A stretch of DNA of 64,000 nucleotides from Rhodopirellula baltica (lineage in GTDB: Bacteria; Planctomycetota; Planctomycetia; Pirellulales; Pirellulaceae), in contig PPHI01000001.1 in assembly GCA_002901265.1 (NCBI GenBank), positions 434,001 through 498,000 of the forward strand, written 5' to 3'. This document shows, one piece after another, positions 39,596 to 51,298 of this stretch (position 1 is its first letter; the number at the start of each line of letters is the position of its first letter). Both the position numbers and the translations under genes were made by a program. Under the pieces are notes generated by a model. The model was given only the letters and a program-made list of their open reading frames with translations. It did not search any database and was not told the DNA's origin.

Positions 39596-42500
39596 GCTCA
39601 CTTGCGTGGGGCTCATCAAATATCCGATTAGGTCACGGATCTGGTCGTCACTCAGTGTCGTCAACAGTCCGTCCGGCATCGGCGAAAGTGGCGTGATTCG
39701 AATCTGCTCGACAGCGTCTTGGGACAGAGTTTCCTTTCGGGTTTGCGTTTGGATGACCAACGTTTTGTCATTTTGTGAAACGATCAATCCATTGAATACG
39801 CGTCCGTCGTCCAGCAACACGATCGACATCCGGTGATCTTTACCAACCACTGCACTTGGGTCGAGGATGTTTTCGAGTAAGTAGTCAAGGCTGGAACGTT
39901 GTGCCCCGGTCAGGTCCGGGCCAATACTTTCGCCCTCGCCGAACAGCCGATGGCACTGCGAACATGTCTTGTTAAACAGAGTGCGACCCTGAGTAACGTC
40001 GGCATCCGCGAGCACATTTGGTGTCATGCTTGCCTTCATCGCGTCAATCGCTTGTCGACGATCAGCGGGTGAGTCTCGCAACGTTCCCCAACGCTGTGCG
40101 AGTTTCTCACTCAATATCGGATCAGAGAACCCAAGAATTTGGCGTGCGTGGAAGGCCGTTACATCGCCTCGCGGTATGGGGTTCCGATCGGCGTCAATTC
40201 GATCCAGCAACGCGTTGGCAAAGCTAGGCCGAGAGACAAGGATCTCGATCAGGCCCGGACGATCATTCGGTTGGAAGCGTCGGTACATTTGCGCCAGCCG
40301 TTCGCCAACTTTTGGGTCATCGAACTGCGACAGTCCACGTGCCGCGACCGCGTTGATTTCACGTTGATCGAGAAGTGACTCGCACGTCCGGCGAAGGTCG
40401 TCGGGTTTTGCCTTGATCAGGGATTCCAAAGCGGACTTGCGAGTTTGAAGTGGGGCATTCGATCGGACGATTTGACGGAGTTCGTCGAGTGCGCGGCCGT
40501 CGCCGAACAACAGGTCGAGTTCGCGAACGGCATCTGGATTATCGCGAGCGGCAGTGCTTTGTGAAAAAGCTTTCCATGAAGCTGGCTCGGGGGCTTTGTG
40601 CCAGCCTTTGAACGCTTCGCTCAATCCGTTCAAAACGGCGAGCTGTTTTTCATGCGAAAACGATGTGGCTTTCGCCAGCACAGTTTCCAACGGAGCTAGG
40701 TTTTCGTCAGCTTGTGATGCGAGTGCTCGTGTCATCCATTTTGTTACCACGGGGTAATCGCAAGTTGCCGCGGCGATTGCCAATTGATCCGGAAACTGAT
40801 TTGCAACTGGCATCAATCCAAACCAGATCATCGCCGGCAGATCACGATCAGAGGCGAATTCGTCGCGAGAGAGCAGTGGTTGTGCGAGTGACAGGCGTTG
40901 GTCCACCGGCAATCGCTGTAATGTCGAAGCCAAGGCAAGCAGCACCAGCCCTGACGGATCGTCCTTGGCGAGTTGGCGGAACGATTCAATCGTCGCTGGC
41001 TGATCGGGGTAGACTGCATCGGGCTGTGGTCCGCGAAAGGTATCGAGTGGCCAGCGGTCCGTAAGCAACCGAATCGCCCAGACTCGAACATGTTCATCCG
41101 GATCACGAAGGGATTCATGCAATTGATCCGTGGTCAGGTCGCCGGCGAGATAACGTTTCCAAAGCTGAGGCAACTTGCCATCGCCGGCCAAGCAGGCAGG
41201 CTTTGTAAACGCCCGCGGCGAGGCGTTGTTCGTTGCCTCGGATCCGTCGTAGTGGATCTTGTAAATGCGGCCGCTGGTGCGGTGGACTCCGGAGTGGTCG
41301 TGACATTCGCCGGTATCACTCCAGTCCAGCACATAGGCGTCGCCATCAGGACCGGTGCTGATTTCGATGCCACGAAAGAACGGGTCTTGGCAGATCAAAA
41401 AATCTGGATTGTGTCGACCGACGTACCCGGCGCCTTCACGCTCTAGCGTTTCGACATTGCATCGCAATCCATGCATGTTCAGCGTGAATAGCTTGTTGTG
41501 ATACTCCGTCGGCCAACGTTTTCCTTGATAGACCATCATACCGATGTGTGCGTGTCCGCCGCCGAGTGCGTTGGCGGCCCCGTCACGACTTTCGGTCCAT
41601 GACCCGTTGCGATCGTAGTGATAGTGATCGGCAATCATGTCCAGTCGTTCGTAAACGAGCGGGTTAGGGCTTTCGCCGAACGACTCGATAAAATGCGCAC
41701 CGGGGATGCAGTGCCACAGGTGGCCGATCACGGTGTTGATAAAAAACAGCTCGCCGTTTTTGTCCCAATCATGGCCCCAGGGATTCACGGTACCGTGGGT
41801 CAGCACCTCGACCGTTTTCCATTCGGGATGGTATCTCCAGATGCCGCCATCGATCGGGATGCGTTGATCGTCCGGAGTTCCTGGGCGTCCGATCTCGCCG
41901 GGGCAGGAATGGCCGCATCGGCCGTACAGCCATCCGTCAGGTCCCCAACGAAGCCCGTTCGCGAAGTGTGATAGTTTGCCTGGGCCACGGTAAAACCGTC
42001 TAAGACAACTTCGGGCGGGCCGTCGGGAACGTCGTCGCCGTTCGCATCGGGGACGAATAACAGTTGTGGTGGGCACATCAGCCAGACGCCGCCACGCCCG
42101 ACTTCTACGCTCGTCAACATTTGAACGTTGTCGAGAAACACCGAACGCTGTTCGGCATGTCCGTCTCCGTCACTGTCATTCAAGATGATAACACGATCAC
42201 GCAGCGCGAGGTCGAAATGTTGCGTGCGGTCAGAATACGTGTAGTTTTCCGCGACCCACATTCGCTGGCGGTCATCCCAAGCCATCGCGATCGGGTTGCG
42301 TACATCGGGTTCGCTCGCAAAGACCGTCGCCGAAAAACCCGCCGGCAGTCTCATCGTTTTTGCCGCCAGCGACGCGTCCATCGGCTCGGCATCTTTGTCG
42401 GCCTCGTTGTTGTAGACTTCGGGGAAATCGTCGGCGTGGCAGCGATTGATGGAAACGACAGGGATGACGATTCGAGTCGCCAACGCCAACATTGCGTAGG

Positions 42501-42600
42501 CCAGGATTAGTTTTGATAACCGGTGACCGGATCGGTGGGGGCGCGTTTGCATCAGCGTCTGGGGTGGCAGGGAGCAGAAAAGCTGGCGGGGAAAAGTCAA
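39587..42600 (-). CDS. PVC-type membrane-bound dehydrogenase with HEAT-like repeats and cytochrome c site, interrupted by a frameshift
   Basis: Two minus-strand frames make one protein of about 1000 residues. The N-terminal part (from 42600) has a signal peptide (about 25-50) and the DUF7133-type propeller up to GFTVAQANYH. The second frame (from about 41966) continues FANGLRWGPDGWLYGRCGHSCPGEIGRPG, the normal continuation of this propeller. A central helical repeat region follows, then a C-terminal heme c site with CSQCHRLFGEGESIGPDLTG. Such proteins are common in planctomycetes, verrucomicrobia and Lentisphaerae and are thought to oxidise sugars or related carbohydrate compounds in the periplasm. 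One base is missing at about 41966 (an expected extra A in CACACTTCG), most likely an assembly error. Confidence 0.85.
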
Positions 42601-42845
42601 CGCTGACGGCGTCGCGGCAGCGATCGTTCAGTTTAACCTCCCTGGGAATGCGTTGTGACTGCCTCCTTTGGGGAAGCGTTCAGAAGTCGCTGGGTAGAAG
42701 ACACTGGGCAGGCGAGTCACGCAGGATCACCCGGGAAAAACGCTCGGTTTGGCGGGAGGATCGGTTATCATAGATTCTCGAGCCTGACCGCTCTCGCCGA
42801 CGTTCAACAGCGGCGCCCGCCTTCGACCTCTTCCTGCCTCCCGAC

Positions 42846-45800
42846 ATGAAACGTCCTTCCGTTTTTTCGATTGTTCTCACGGTGTTATTAGCGATTGGTC
42901 TGATGTCCGTCGCAGGCGATGCCGCGGAGACCAACGTTGGAATTCAAATCGATTTCAATCGCGATGTCCGGCCGATCTTGTTTGGTAAATGTGTCACCTG
43001 CACGGCCCCGACGAAGAAGAACGCGCGGCCGGGTTGCGGCTCGATACCGAAGAGGGCGCACGCGAAGACCTCGGCGGATATGCGGCGATCAACCCGGGAC
43101 ACCCCGACGACAGCGAAATCATCGCACGTGTCACCAGTGACGACGCTGATCTGGTGATGCCGCCGTCCGACAAAGGCAACGCGCTTACTGAAGCCGAACT
43201 TGCGACGCTGCGAGCTTGGATCGAACAAGGAGCTCGGTATGACAAGCATTGGTCCTATCGCCAACCGACGCGGCCACCGCTTCCCAGTGTGAAGCAGTCT
43301 CAGTGGCCCGTTTCGGCAATCGATTTTTTCACGCTCGCCAAGATGGAAGCCGCTGGGTTGCAACCCGCGCCCGCTGCCGATCGATTGGCACTTGCCCGTC
43401 GCGTGGCACTCGATTTGACAGGGTTGCCGCCGACTTGGGACAAAGCCGAATCGTTTGCATTGGATACCAGTGTGAACGCCTATGAACGTTACGTCGATTC
43501 ATTGTTGGCCGACCCGGCGTTCGGCGAACGCTGGGCTCGCGTTTGGTTGGACCTCGCTCGCTACGCCGATTCCGCCGGCTACGCCGATGACCCGCCAAGA
43601 ACCATTTGGGCATATCGTGATTATGTCGTTGATGCGATCAACAACAATTTGCCCTTTGACCAGTTTACGATCGAACAGTTGGCTGGTGACCTATTGGAAC
43701 GCCCCACGGATCAGCAACTGGTTGCTACCGCGTTTCATCGGAACACGTTGACCAACAACGAAGGCGGGACGAACGACGAAGAGTTTCGCAACGTCGCGGT
43801 GGTCGACCGTGTGAACACCACGATGGCGGTCTGGATGGGGACGACCATGGCTTGCGCACAGTGCCATACCCACAAATACGATCCGATCACCCAGGAAGAA
43901 TACTTTCGCTTCTTCGCGTTTTTTAACAGCACGGCGGATGCCGATCGACGCGATGAAAGCCCAACCATCGAACTCTGGACCGACAAAGACAAGGCCGACA
44001 AAGAACGACTTTCAAAGCAAATCGAATCACTTGAAAAACAGTATCGTGAATCCGGCGAAGCCTTTGAAGAGGAATTCAAAACCTGGCTTACCGCGATGCC
44101 TTCGCGACCGAATTGGAATTCGCTCGTACCGTCCGAGATCCAATCGATGCGGACGATCGAAATCGGTGAAGAAGGCTGGATGAAGGCCAGCGGCGATAAA
44201 CCAGACAACGATGACTATGTGATTTCTATTCCTGTCGAAACGGACCGGATCGCAGCTTTGAGACTGGAGATTTCGCCGGAGCAAACGTCGAACTTTGTTG
44301 TCTCGCAGATCGAAGCCACTTGGTACCCAACCGAACCGATTTCCGAAACAGGCAATGCAGTCAAGTTCTCGATCGCGACCGCAGATTTCGAGCAGGATGC
44401 ATTCCCGGCATCATCGGCAATTAAGCCCAAGCTAAATCGCGACAAGGGTTGGGCGATCTCGCCGAACATGGGGCAAGAGCATCAACTGAATCTCGCGTTT
44501 GGCGAGGTGATCCAGAACGCATCGGGAATCTTGAAAGTCACCATCAAGCAGCAGTCAAAGTATTCACGGCACTTGCTGGATGCGTTTCGTTTGAGCTACT
44601 CAGCTGACGAATCGATCGAAGCCTGGACGAGACTTCCTGAATCGATCAAATCGCTCTCCGAAGTTCCTGTCGATCAGTGGTCGGAAGACGATTTGGCAAA
44701 CGCACGGGAACACTTTCGCTCCATCGCCAATTCACTTGCGCCGGTACGTCGACAGCTCAAGCGTGCCCAATCCGATTTAGCAAAACTGAAACCCGTGACG
44801 ACCGTTCCTGTCATGCAAGAATTGCCTTCGCAGCAACGACGGACCACAAAGATTCAAATCCGAGGAAACTATCAAAGCACAGGTGAGACGGTCGACGTCG
44901 GAGTTCCAGAGGCGTTTCATGAAATCGAGTCCGATGGAAGGCCGACGCGATTGAATCTTGCCCGTTGGTTGATCTCGCCGGACAACCCGTTGACCGCGCG
45001 CGTGATCGTGAATCGACATTGGGAACAGTTATTTGGGATCGGAATCGTTGAAACCAGTGAAGAGTTCGGCTCGCAAGGTGAGCTGCCCTCGCATCCTGAA
45101 CTGCTGGATTGGTTGGCCGTCGAGCTGGTCGAAAGCGGTTGGGATGTGAAACGACTGGTGAAGTTGATCGTGATGAGCGAAACGTATCGTCAAAGCAGCA
45201 AGACAACCGCCGAAGCTGTCGATGTTGATCCGGCGAACAGGATGCTCACGCGTGGGCCGCGTTTTAGGATTTCTGCGGAGATGGTTCGCGACCAAGCATT
45301 GGCAGTCAGCGGATTGTTGGTCGATAAGTTCGCTGGCCCACCGGCAAAACCCCCGCAGCCTTCGCTAGGATTGAAAGCCGCATTCGGGTCAGCGACGGAC
45401 TGGAGTACCAGTGAAGGCGAAGATCGTTATCGACGCGGGCTGTACACGACTTGGAGACGGAGTAACCCCTATCCTTCGATGGCGCAGTTTGATGCGCCAA
45501 ACCGCGAAGTTTGCACCGTTCGCCGGATCCGAACCAATACACCGTTGCAGGCATTGGTGACGCTTAATGATCCGGTTTATGTCGAAGCCGCCCAAGCAAT
45601 CGCACGACGCTGTGTGGACGCGTCCGCAACAACCGACGGCCGAATCGAGTTCGCATTCAAGCAAATCCTCACCCGGTCGCCCACCGATGCGGAGACCAAA
45701 CGGTTAACCGAACTCGTTGATTCCGTTCGCCAGCGATATGAGCAGGACCCCGAACAAGCGATGCGAATCGCAACAGATCCGCTGGGCCCCCTGCCCGCTA

Positions 45801-45895
45801 ACGCGAGTACCGAGACCGATGCCATCGAATACGCGACCTGGACGGTGGTTGGCAACGTGATGTTGAACTTGGATGAACTGCTGATGAAACGGTAG
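42846..45895 (+). CDS. PSCyt1-DUF1549-DUF1553 protein, interrupted by a frameshift near its CxxCH site
   Basis: A planctomycete cytochrome-type protein of about 1016 residues. The first frame (42846) supplies a signal peptide (MKRPSVFSIVLTVLLAIGLM) and IQIDFNRDVRPILFGKCVTC; the second continues HGPDEEERAAGLRLDTEEGA, which is the normal sequence around the CxxCH heme site. The frame breaks exactly at the heme motif (43000-43002): one extra C there gives CVTCHGPDEE. Then follow DUF1549 (DLTGLPPTWDKAE, RWARVWLDLARYADSAGYA) and DUF1553 (RFRISAEMVRDQALAVSG) domains. The gene is followed 13 bases later by a DUF1501 gene, the usual partner pair. The family is linked to secreted carbohydrate oxidation or sulfate release, but its real reaction is not known. 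Confidence 0.85.
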
Positions 45896-45907
45896 GAGAC
45901 TGACAGG

Positions 45908-47371
45908 ATGAATTTTCAATTCGAACGACTGCAATCACAGACGCGACGTCACTTCTTTCGGCAATCAACGGCCGGGATTGGTGCGATCGCGTTGTCATCG
46001 TTGCTTCATCAAGATAGCCCAGCTGCCGAACCAGGAACTAACGGTCCGGTTGAGAATCCGCTCGCACCTCGCCTTCCGCACTTCGCCGCAAAAGCGAAGC
46101 GAGTGATCTATTTACACATGACCGGGTCTCCGCCCAACCTGGACATGTTTGATTACAAACCGGAGTTGATTAAACGTAGCGATCAAGATTGCCCCGACGA
46201 ATTTTTGGCGGGGCGTGAATTCGCATTTACGAGTGGCACGCCGAAATTAATGGGTTCACCACGCAAGTGGAAACAGGTTGGCGATTGTGGGATGTGGATG
46301 TCGGACGCGATCCCCAACTTCCATTCGATCGCTGACGAAATGTGTGTCGTGCACTCGGTCTATACAGACCAATTCAACCACGCGCCGGCTGAGTTGTTGG
46401 TCTATACCGGTTCGCCACGAAGCGGTCGTCCTTCGATGGGATCGTGGGTGACTTATGGACTGGGAAGCGAGAACGAAGACTTGCCGGGCTTCGTCGTATT
46501 GATATCGAGCGGTGTGCAGCCCAACGGCGGAAAGAATTCGTTCGGCAGTGGTTTTCTTCCGTCTGTCTATCAAGGCGTGCAGTGCCGCTCCAAAGGCGAC
46601 CCGGTATTGTATTCTTCGGACCCGCCAGGCATGCCACGCGACATTCGCCGTTCAACCTTGGACGCGCTTGCCGATTTGAATCGCATGCAAGTGCAACAGA
46701 TGGGGCATCCCGAAACGCTGACTCGGATCGCGCAATATGAACTCGCCTACCGGATGCAAACGTCCGTCCCTGAGGTGATGGATATCTCTTCGGAGCCCCA
46801 AGCGATTCTCGATGAATACGGTGCCGAGCCGGGCGGTTCGAGTTTGGCAAACAATTGTTTGTTGGCGCGTCGACTGGTCGAATCCGGCGTGCGATTTGTG
46901 CAGCTATTCGATTGGGGATGGGACTTCCACGGTACCGGTGCCGATACGGGTTTGACGGATGGGCTGACGCAAAAATGTGCGTCGATGGACAAGCCTGTTG
47001 CTGCCCTGATCCGTGATCTAAAATGTCGTGGTCTGCTGAACGATACGCTGGTCGTTTGGGGGGGCGAATTTGGTCGGACACCGTTCCGCGAAGGGCGGAC
47101 GGCGAAGAGTAACATTCTGGGACGCGATCACTATCCGGACACGTTCACGATGTGGATGGCCGGTGGTGGCGTAAAGGCAGGCTATGAATATGGCTTGTCG
47201 GATGAACTCGGATTCAGCGTTGCCGAAAATCCCGTTCACGTCCACGACTTACAAGCAACCATCTTGAACCAGCTCGGATTCGATCACGAACGGCTGACTT
47301 ACCGTTTCCAAGGCCGCGATTTTCGTTTGACCGACGTACACGGGCATGTCGTGCATGACCTGTTGGCTTAG
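45908..47371 (+). CDS. DUF1501 family protein (sulfatase-like fold, Tat-type signal)
   Basis: A 487-residue protein with a Tat-like N-terminus (RRHFFRQSTAGIGAIALSSLL). The body matches DUF1501: IYLHMTGSPPNLDMFDYKPEL, DHYPDTFTMWMAGGGVKAG and VHDLQATILNQLGFD near the C-terminus. DUF1501 proteins share a fold related to alkaline phosphatase and sulfatase enzymes. It lies directly after the PSCyt1-DUF1553 gene and is very probably co-transcribed with it. Expected location is the periplasm. Confidence 0.93.
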   Translation: MNFQFERLQSQTRRHFFRQSTAGIGAIALSSLLHQDSPAAEPGTNGPVENPLAPRLPHFAAKAKRVIYLHMTGSPPNLDMFDYKPELIKRSDQDCPDEFLAGREFAFTSGTPKLMGSPRKWKQVGDCGMWMSDAIPNFHSIADEMCVVHSVYTDQFNHAPAELLVYTGSPRSGRPSMGSWVTYGLGSENEDLPGFVVLISSGVQPNGGKNSFGSGFLPSVYQGVQCRSKGDPVLYSSDPPGMPRDIRRSTLDALADLNRMQVQQMGHPETLTRIAQYELAYRMQTSVPEVMDISSEPQAILDEYGAEPGGSSLANNCLLARRLVESGVRFVQLFDWGWDFHGTGADTGLTDGLTQKCASMDKPVAALIRDLKCRGLLNDTLVVWGGEFGRTPFREGRTAKSNILGRDHYPDTFTMWMAGGGVKAGYEYGLSDELGFSVAENPVHVHDLQATILNQLGFDHERLTYRFQGRDFRLTDVHGHVVHDLLA

Positions 47372-47505
47372 TGCCCCAGTGTTGGCCTCTGGTATTTATG
47401 AACCGGGGAAGTACATTCAGGGGGTCTCCGAAAGGCGTCAAATTCAGGCTGTCTGATTGGCCCCTCACTCGCTCCGCCCCACTTTTGCCTGCTAGTTCAG
47501 ATCGC

Positions 47506-48465
47506 ATGACACACTTCGACGTTTTTAACGGTGATGCAGACGGAATTTGTGCCCTCCACCAACTTCGTCTGGCCGAGCCGCGCGAGTCGGAGTTAATCAC
47601 CGGGGTCAAACGCGACATCAATTTGGTGCGTCGTGTCAAAGCGACCTCTGGCGACACCGTGACGGTCCTGGATATCTCCTTGGACAAAAACCGCGATGAG
47701 ATTCAGCGAGTGCTTTCGGAAGGCGCTTCGGTGCAATACTTCGATCACCATTTTGCGGGTGAGATCCCTGAATCGGATCAATTGGAAACCCACATTGATA
47801 TTGCCGGTGATGTTTGCACGGGGTTGTTGGTCAATCGCTATTTGAACAGCGCATTTTTGCCTTGGGCGGTCACCGCCTTGTACGGCGATAACCTGCATGA
47901 CGCGGCGCGCGCAGCGGCCGAACCGTTGTCGTTGTCCGATGATCAACTGGCCAAGCTCGAGCGTTTGGGAACGTTGATGAACTACAACGGCTATGGAAGC
48001 ACGATCGACGATCTGTATTTCCCGCCAGACGAGCTCTATCGAAAAGTCAAACCCTACAGCGACCCGTTTGAGTTTATCGATACGGATGCAGCCTTCGAAA
48101 AACTGGCAGACGGATTTGAAAGTGACATGACGCGAGCGGAGTCGATTGAGCCTGTCTTGCAGACCGATCGTTGTGCCGCATTCGTCTTCCCTTGCGAGGC
48201 GTTTTCTCGTCGCGTGAGTGGCGTCTACAGCAACCAACTCGCACGCTCCAATCCGAGTCGTGCTCACGCGCTCGCCAGTTTGCTGCCTTCGGGTGGCTAC
48301 TTGATTAGCGTTCGCGCCCCATTGGAAACGAAATCGGGGGCCGACGAACTTTGTCGCCAGTTCCCAACCGGTGGTGGGCGCCAAGCCGCGGCAGGCGTGA
48401 ATGATTTGCCAGGTGACCAGTTGGATGAATTTTTAGACGCGATGCAAAAGCAATTCGCAACCTAA
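47506..48465 (+). CDS. DHH/DHHA1 family phosphoesterase
   Basis: A 319-residue cytoplasmic phosphoesterase. Metal-binding motifs are DADG (10-13) and DHH (80-82), with the DHHA1-like GGGRQAAAG near residue 290. Family members cleave phosphodiester or phosphoester bonds in nucleotides, oligonucleotides or polyphosphate; which applies here cannot be told. The ATG at 47506 gives the standard MTHFDVFNGDADG N-terminus; the upstream frame reads into the end of the DUF1501 gene. Confidence 0.88.
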   Translation: MTHFDVFNGDADGICALHQLRLAEPRESELITGVKRDINLVRRVKATSGDTVTVLDISLDKNRDEIQRVLSEGASVQYFDHHFAGEIPESDQLETHIDIAGDVCTGLLVNRYLNSAFLPWAVTALYGDNLHDAARAAAEPLSLSDDQLAKLERLGTLMNYNGYGSTIDDLYFPPDELYRKVKPYSDPFEFIDTDAAFEKLADGFESDMTRAESIEPVLQTDRCAAFVFPCEAFSRRVSGVYSNQLARSNPSRAHALASLLPSGGYLISVRAPLETKSGADELCRQFPTGGGRQAAAGVNDLPGDQLDEFLDAMQKQFAT

Positions 48466-48938
48466 TGACAACTCGTCGCTCACGCCCGTCGGGTGGTTAG
48501 TTTTCACCGCTGAAGGGCGTTCAAGCTGCCTCGTGGGGGTGCGTTTTTCTGAGCTGATTTACGAGAAAGTCCCGTAGATTTCCGAGTGTTCGCATTTTCA
48601 CAACATTGGTGAAAGTCTGCTGCACCGAATCAACGAATGGACTGACAGGCTGGCGTAATGACGACGCCGAACCCCCAAGGCATGCCAATTTCAGCGGCAG
48701 GGTTCGAGTCCGGCCCTTGCGGGGGCCGTTGTCTTACTGCCACCCGCCGTGAATCCTAGGAACCTTCTTCTTTGAGCGGACATCGAAGCAGTCAGTGGCA
48801 CCTGTGGACCTTCGTGTGGTTGCTGTATGGCAATCTGGGAAGGGTTCACGGTCAGATCCCTGAAAAGACATAGGAAGCCGTTGACGCCAAATTATTGTGG
48901 CGGCTGTTCTTTCAAATACACTCTTGGAGATTTGATAG
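48466..48938. other. Intergenic region with a structured tRNA-T-arm-like hairpin
   Basis: 473 bases between the DHH gene and the PAS-LuxR gene. At 48672-48725 CCCCCAAGG pairs with CCTTGCGGGGG across a 2-base bulge, and the loop contains GGTTCGAGTCC, a T-arm-like sequence. No complete tRNA can be built around it, so it may be a tRNA remnant or an RNA hairpin in the leader of the next gene. Nothing else was recognised. Confidence 0.45.
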
Positions 48939-49640
48939 GTGTATAGCGTATCGCCTTTGGATCTACCGCAAGCGACAGACTTCGTTGAGCCGTACTTCTT
49001 TTTCTCGAGCCGTGGCCGGACCGAATTGGCCTATGTAAGTCCGTCGGTGGAAAGGGTTCTCGGTTACAACCCGGCGACGCTTCCAGGCGCTTCCTACATG
49101 GATTTTTTGGTCAGTGATGACCCATTGAATGACGACGTCGAAGAATGCCTCAACGCCGATTTGCGTGGCGGACGAATGATCCACGCGTTGCGAAGCGTTT
49201 TTGACCGCTCTGGAAAACGTCGAATTCTCGCCGTTCAAACGGTCGGTGTCAGCGAACGTCCCGGCGGTCCAGTGGAGCGACGACATTGCATCGCACGCGA
49301 CGTGACAGACAGTGTCGAATCACATCGTCAGTTGATGATGCGACTGCACAGCCTTGATCGCGCCGCACGACAACTCAGCTCGCAAGAACGCGACGTTGCC
49401 GAACGCATCATGCAAGGCAAGATGAACCGTGACATCGCAATCGAACTGAACGTGTCCGATCGTACGGTCGAACGCCGCCGCGCCGCAATCATGAAGCATC
49501 TCGGGGCAGCCACCATTTCAGAGATGGTGGCCAAGCTTGTTGAGCGTGACCTCCTCCGCCAATGGACCTATTCAGCCAGTGACGCGCAGTGGCAAACCGC
49601 TCGCAACTCGCACCTCGCCGTCACCGCTGTCGCTGGTTAG
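48939..49640 (+). CDS. PAS-LuxR transcription regulator
   Basis: A 233-residue protein starting at GTG 48939, with GGAGA (48926-48930) as ribosome-binding site. A PAS domain (about 20-130; YFFFSSRGRTELAYVSPSVERVLGYNPATL) senses a small molecule or redox state, and a LuxR-type helix-turn-helix (about 152-205; LSSQERDVAERIMQGKMNRDIAIELNVSDRTVERRR) binds DNA. There is no receiver domain, so it is a one-component regulator. Its end overlaps the convergent membrane protein gene by 20 bases. Confidence 0.88.
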   Translation: MYSVSPLDLPQATDFVEPYFFFSSRGRTELAYVSPSVERVLGYNPATLPGASYMDFLVSDDPLNDDVEECLNADLRGGRMIHALRSVFDRSGKRRILAVQTVGVSERPGGPVERRHCIARDVTDSVESHRQLMMRLHSLDRAARQLSSQERDVAERIMQGKMNRDIAIELNVSDRTVERRRAAIMKHLGAATISEMVAKLVERDLLRQWTYSASDAQWQTARNSHLAVTAVAG

Positions 49641-50940
49641 TGGTGAACTTTGATCGGCCGATCGGAAACCAGTATCCGTCGGCCGCTCGCGTGATTTCAT
49701 CGCGACCGATCAGGTAACGCGAGGTCCGTTGTCCGCTGACACGATCCGAGACCGAACGCAGTTCGACGCGGATCGCTTGGCCGAGGTCATAGGTGCGACT
49801 GACCGACTCTGCGACTTCGACTTGAAAGCGAGCTTGCGGATACACCGGCACCCATCGCTCACCGATCGACCAGTCTTCCAAACTCAGCCGACTCCATCGA
49901 TCGCCATCGGTGTCGTTCAAATAGCGAACGAGCTCATCAGGAAGACGCGCCACCGCCGAGTCATGGATTTCGACAGTCGCTCGGCTCGTATGTGGCGAAT
50001 ACAGCGACCAAGAAGTCCAGTGGTCCCAGATGCCCCAGCGTTCGGTCAACGGCGCAACAAGCATCACCACGACCCAAACCATGACCGCTGTTCGTACCAG
50101 GCGTGACCAGGGCGAGAGTGCTTTCCGACGGTCGACTTCCGGTTCGATGTCTTTGCCGCCATCGGCCGGATTCACAAAGAGCATCCAGCTTTGTACTGCG
50201 AGCAGTAAATTCCAGCACAGCACGCCAAAACTGTGGTTCAGCGACCAAGGGCCGAGTAATGCGAACAGCGAGAGGTGCATCGCGATAGCCGCCATGCCTC
50301 CATAGCGTCGCGTCGGCTTTGCCAAGATCATCGCCCCAATGCACAACTCGACGATCGGCAATGTAATGGCAAGCCGAGTCGCCAACCTCGCCATTGATTC
50401 GTCAAGCGTGATCCCTGGGATCATCTGCAGGGCTTGCAGCACCATCTGCTGGCCTACCGAATGTGTGAATTGGTAATCCAGCTTTCCTGCCGCGCTATAA
50501 AGATAGATGCTGGCGGTGATGAGCGTGATCCACAAACGCGCCGAACGCCAATCAAAAAAGGCAAACAACAATCCGTAGGCGATCGTTTGGTAGCACCAGG
50601 GTTGCAAGCGCTGTTGATCGGTGCTGACAAGTACGACAAGCCCGATCGAAACGAGCCACCACCATCGTGCGGTGACACGTCCGCTGGCGATCGCGATCAG
50701 CGTCCCAATTGCTGCAACAGCCCCGGCGAATTCAAGGCGATTTGCGACCGAAGTCGGGGACGCAATGAAGCCGATGGTGGGATACACGCCGGATGCCAAT
50801 GGGCGAGGCAGCCAAAGCGGCCACGTGACCGCGATCAACGCTAGGACGCCAATGGACCATAATCGCGAGAAAGAAAGTTTGGGGACGCTTGGCGAGGCGT
50901 TGAGAGGCGAAGCGTTCGCAGGCGACGATTCAGAAGTCAA
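49621..50940 (-). CDS. HTTM-like integral membrane protein
   Basis: A 439-residue protein with about 8-9 membrane segments in residues 30-310 and a soluble C-terminal domain. The arrangement resembles HTTM-type or MauE/DoxX-like membrane proteins (GALYWNLLLAVQSWMLFVNPAD is a typical piece), and a CPBP or prenyl-related role cannot be excluded. Its gene overlaps the PAS-LuxR gene by 20 bases at the 3' ends. Function is unknown. Confidence 0.7.
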   Translation of the reverse strand: MTSESSPANASPLNASPSVPKLSFSRLWSIGVLALIAVTWPLWLPRPLASGVYPTIGFIASPTSVANRLEFAGAVAAIGTLIAIASGRVTARWWWLVSIGLVVLVSTDQQRLQPWCYQTIAYGLLFAFFDWRSARLWITLITASIYLYSAAGKLDYQFTHSVGQQMVLQALQMIPGITLDESMARLATRLAITLPIVELCIGAMILAKPTRRYGGMAAIAMHLSLFALLGPWSLNHSFGVLCWNLLLAVQSWMLFVNPADGGKDIEPEVDRRKALSPWSRLVRTAVMVWVVVMLVAPLTERWGIWDHWTSWSLYSPHTSRATVEIHDSAVARLPDELVRYLNDTDGDRWSRLSLEDWSIGERWVPVYPQARFQVEVAESVSRTYDLGQAIRVELRSVSDRVSGQRTSRYLIGRDEITRAADGYWFPIGRSKFTTNQRQR

Positions 50941-51127
50941 CTTGGGGCCTGGATTTGCGGGCTTGGAGGGCGGCGGGATGAGGCCCTGCTATTAAATTTG
51001 CCAGGTTGGACTCGGGCAAGGCCGCGAAATCGCACTCGAAGCACAGCGGAAAAGAAAATCCCAGGTTTCCGCAGAACCAAGCGATTGGTAAAACAGTCGA
51101 ATCATTGTGGGCGTTGAAGTCAGCAAT

Positions 51128-51205
<78 letters not shown>

Positions 51206-51298
51206 CGTTTTCCGCCCGAACATCGTGCGACCTGAGCCATTGGGTTGGGGCATCGAGGGTCGTAAACGCACTTGGCGTTTACTGGGCATGAGCCGGAT

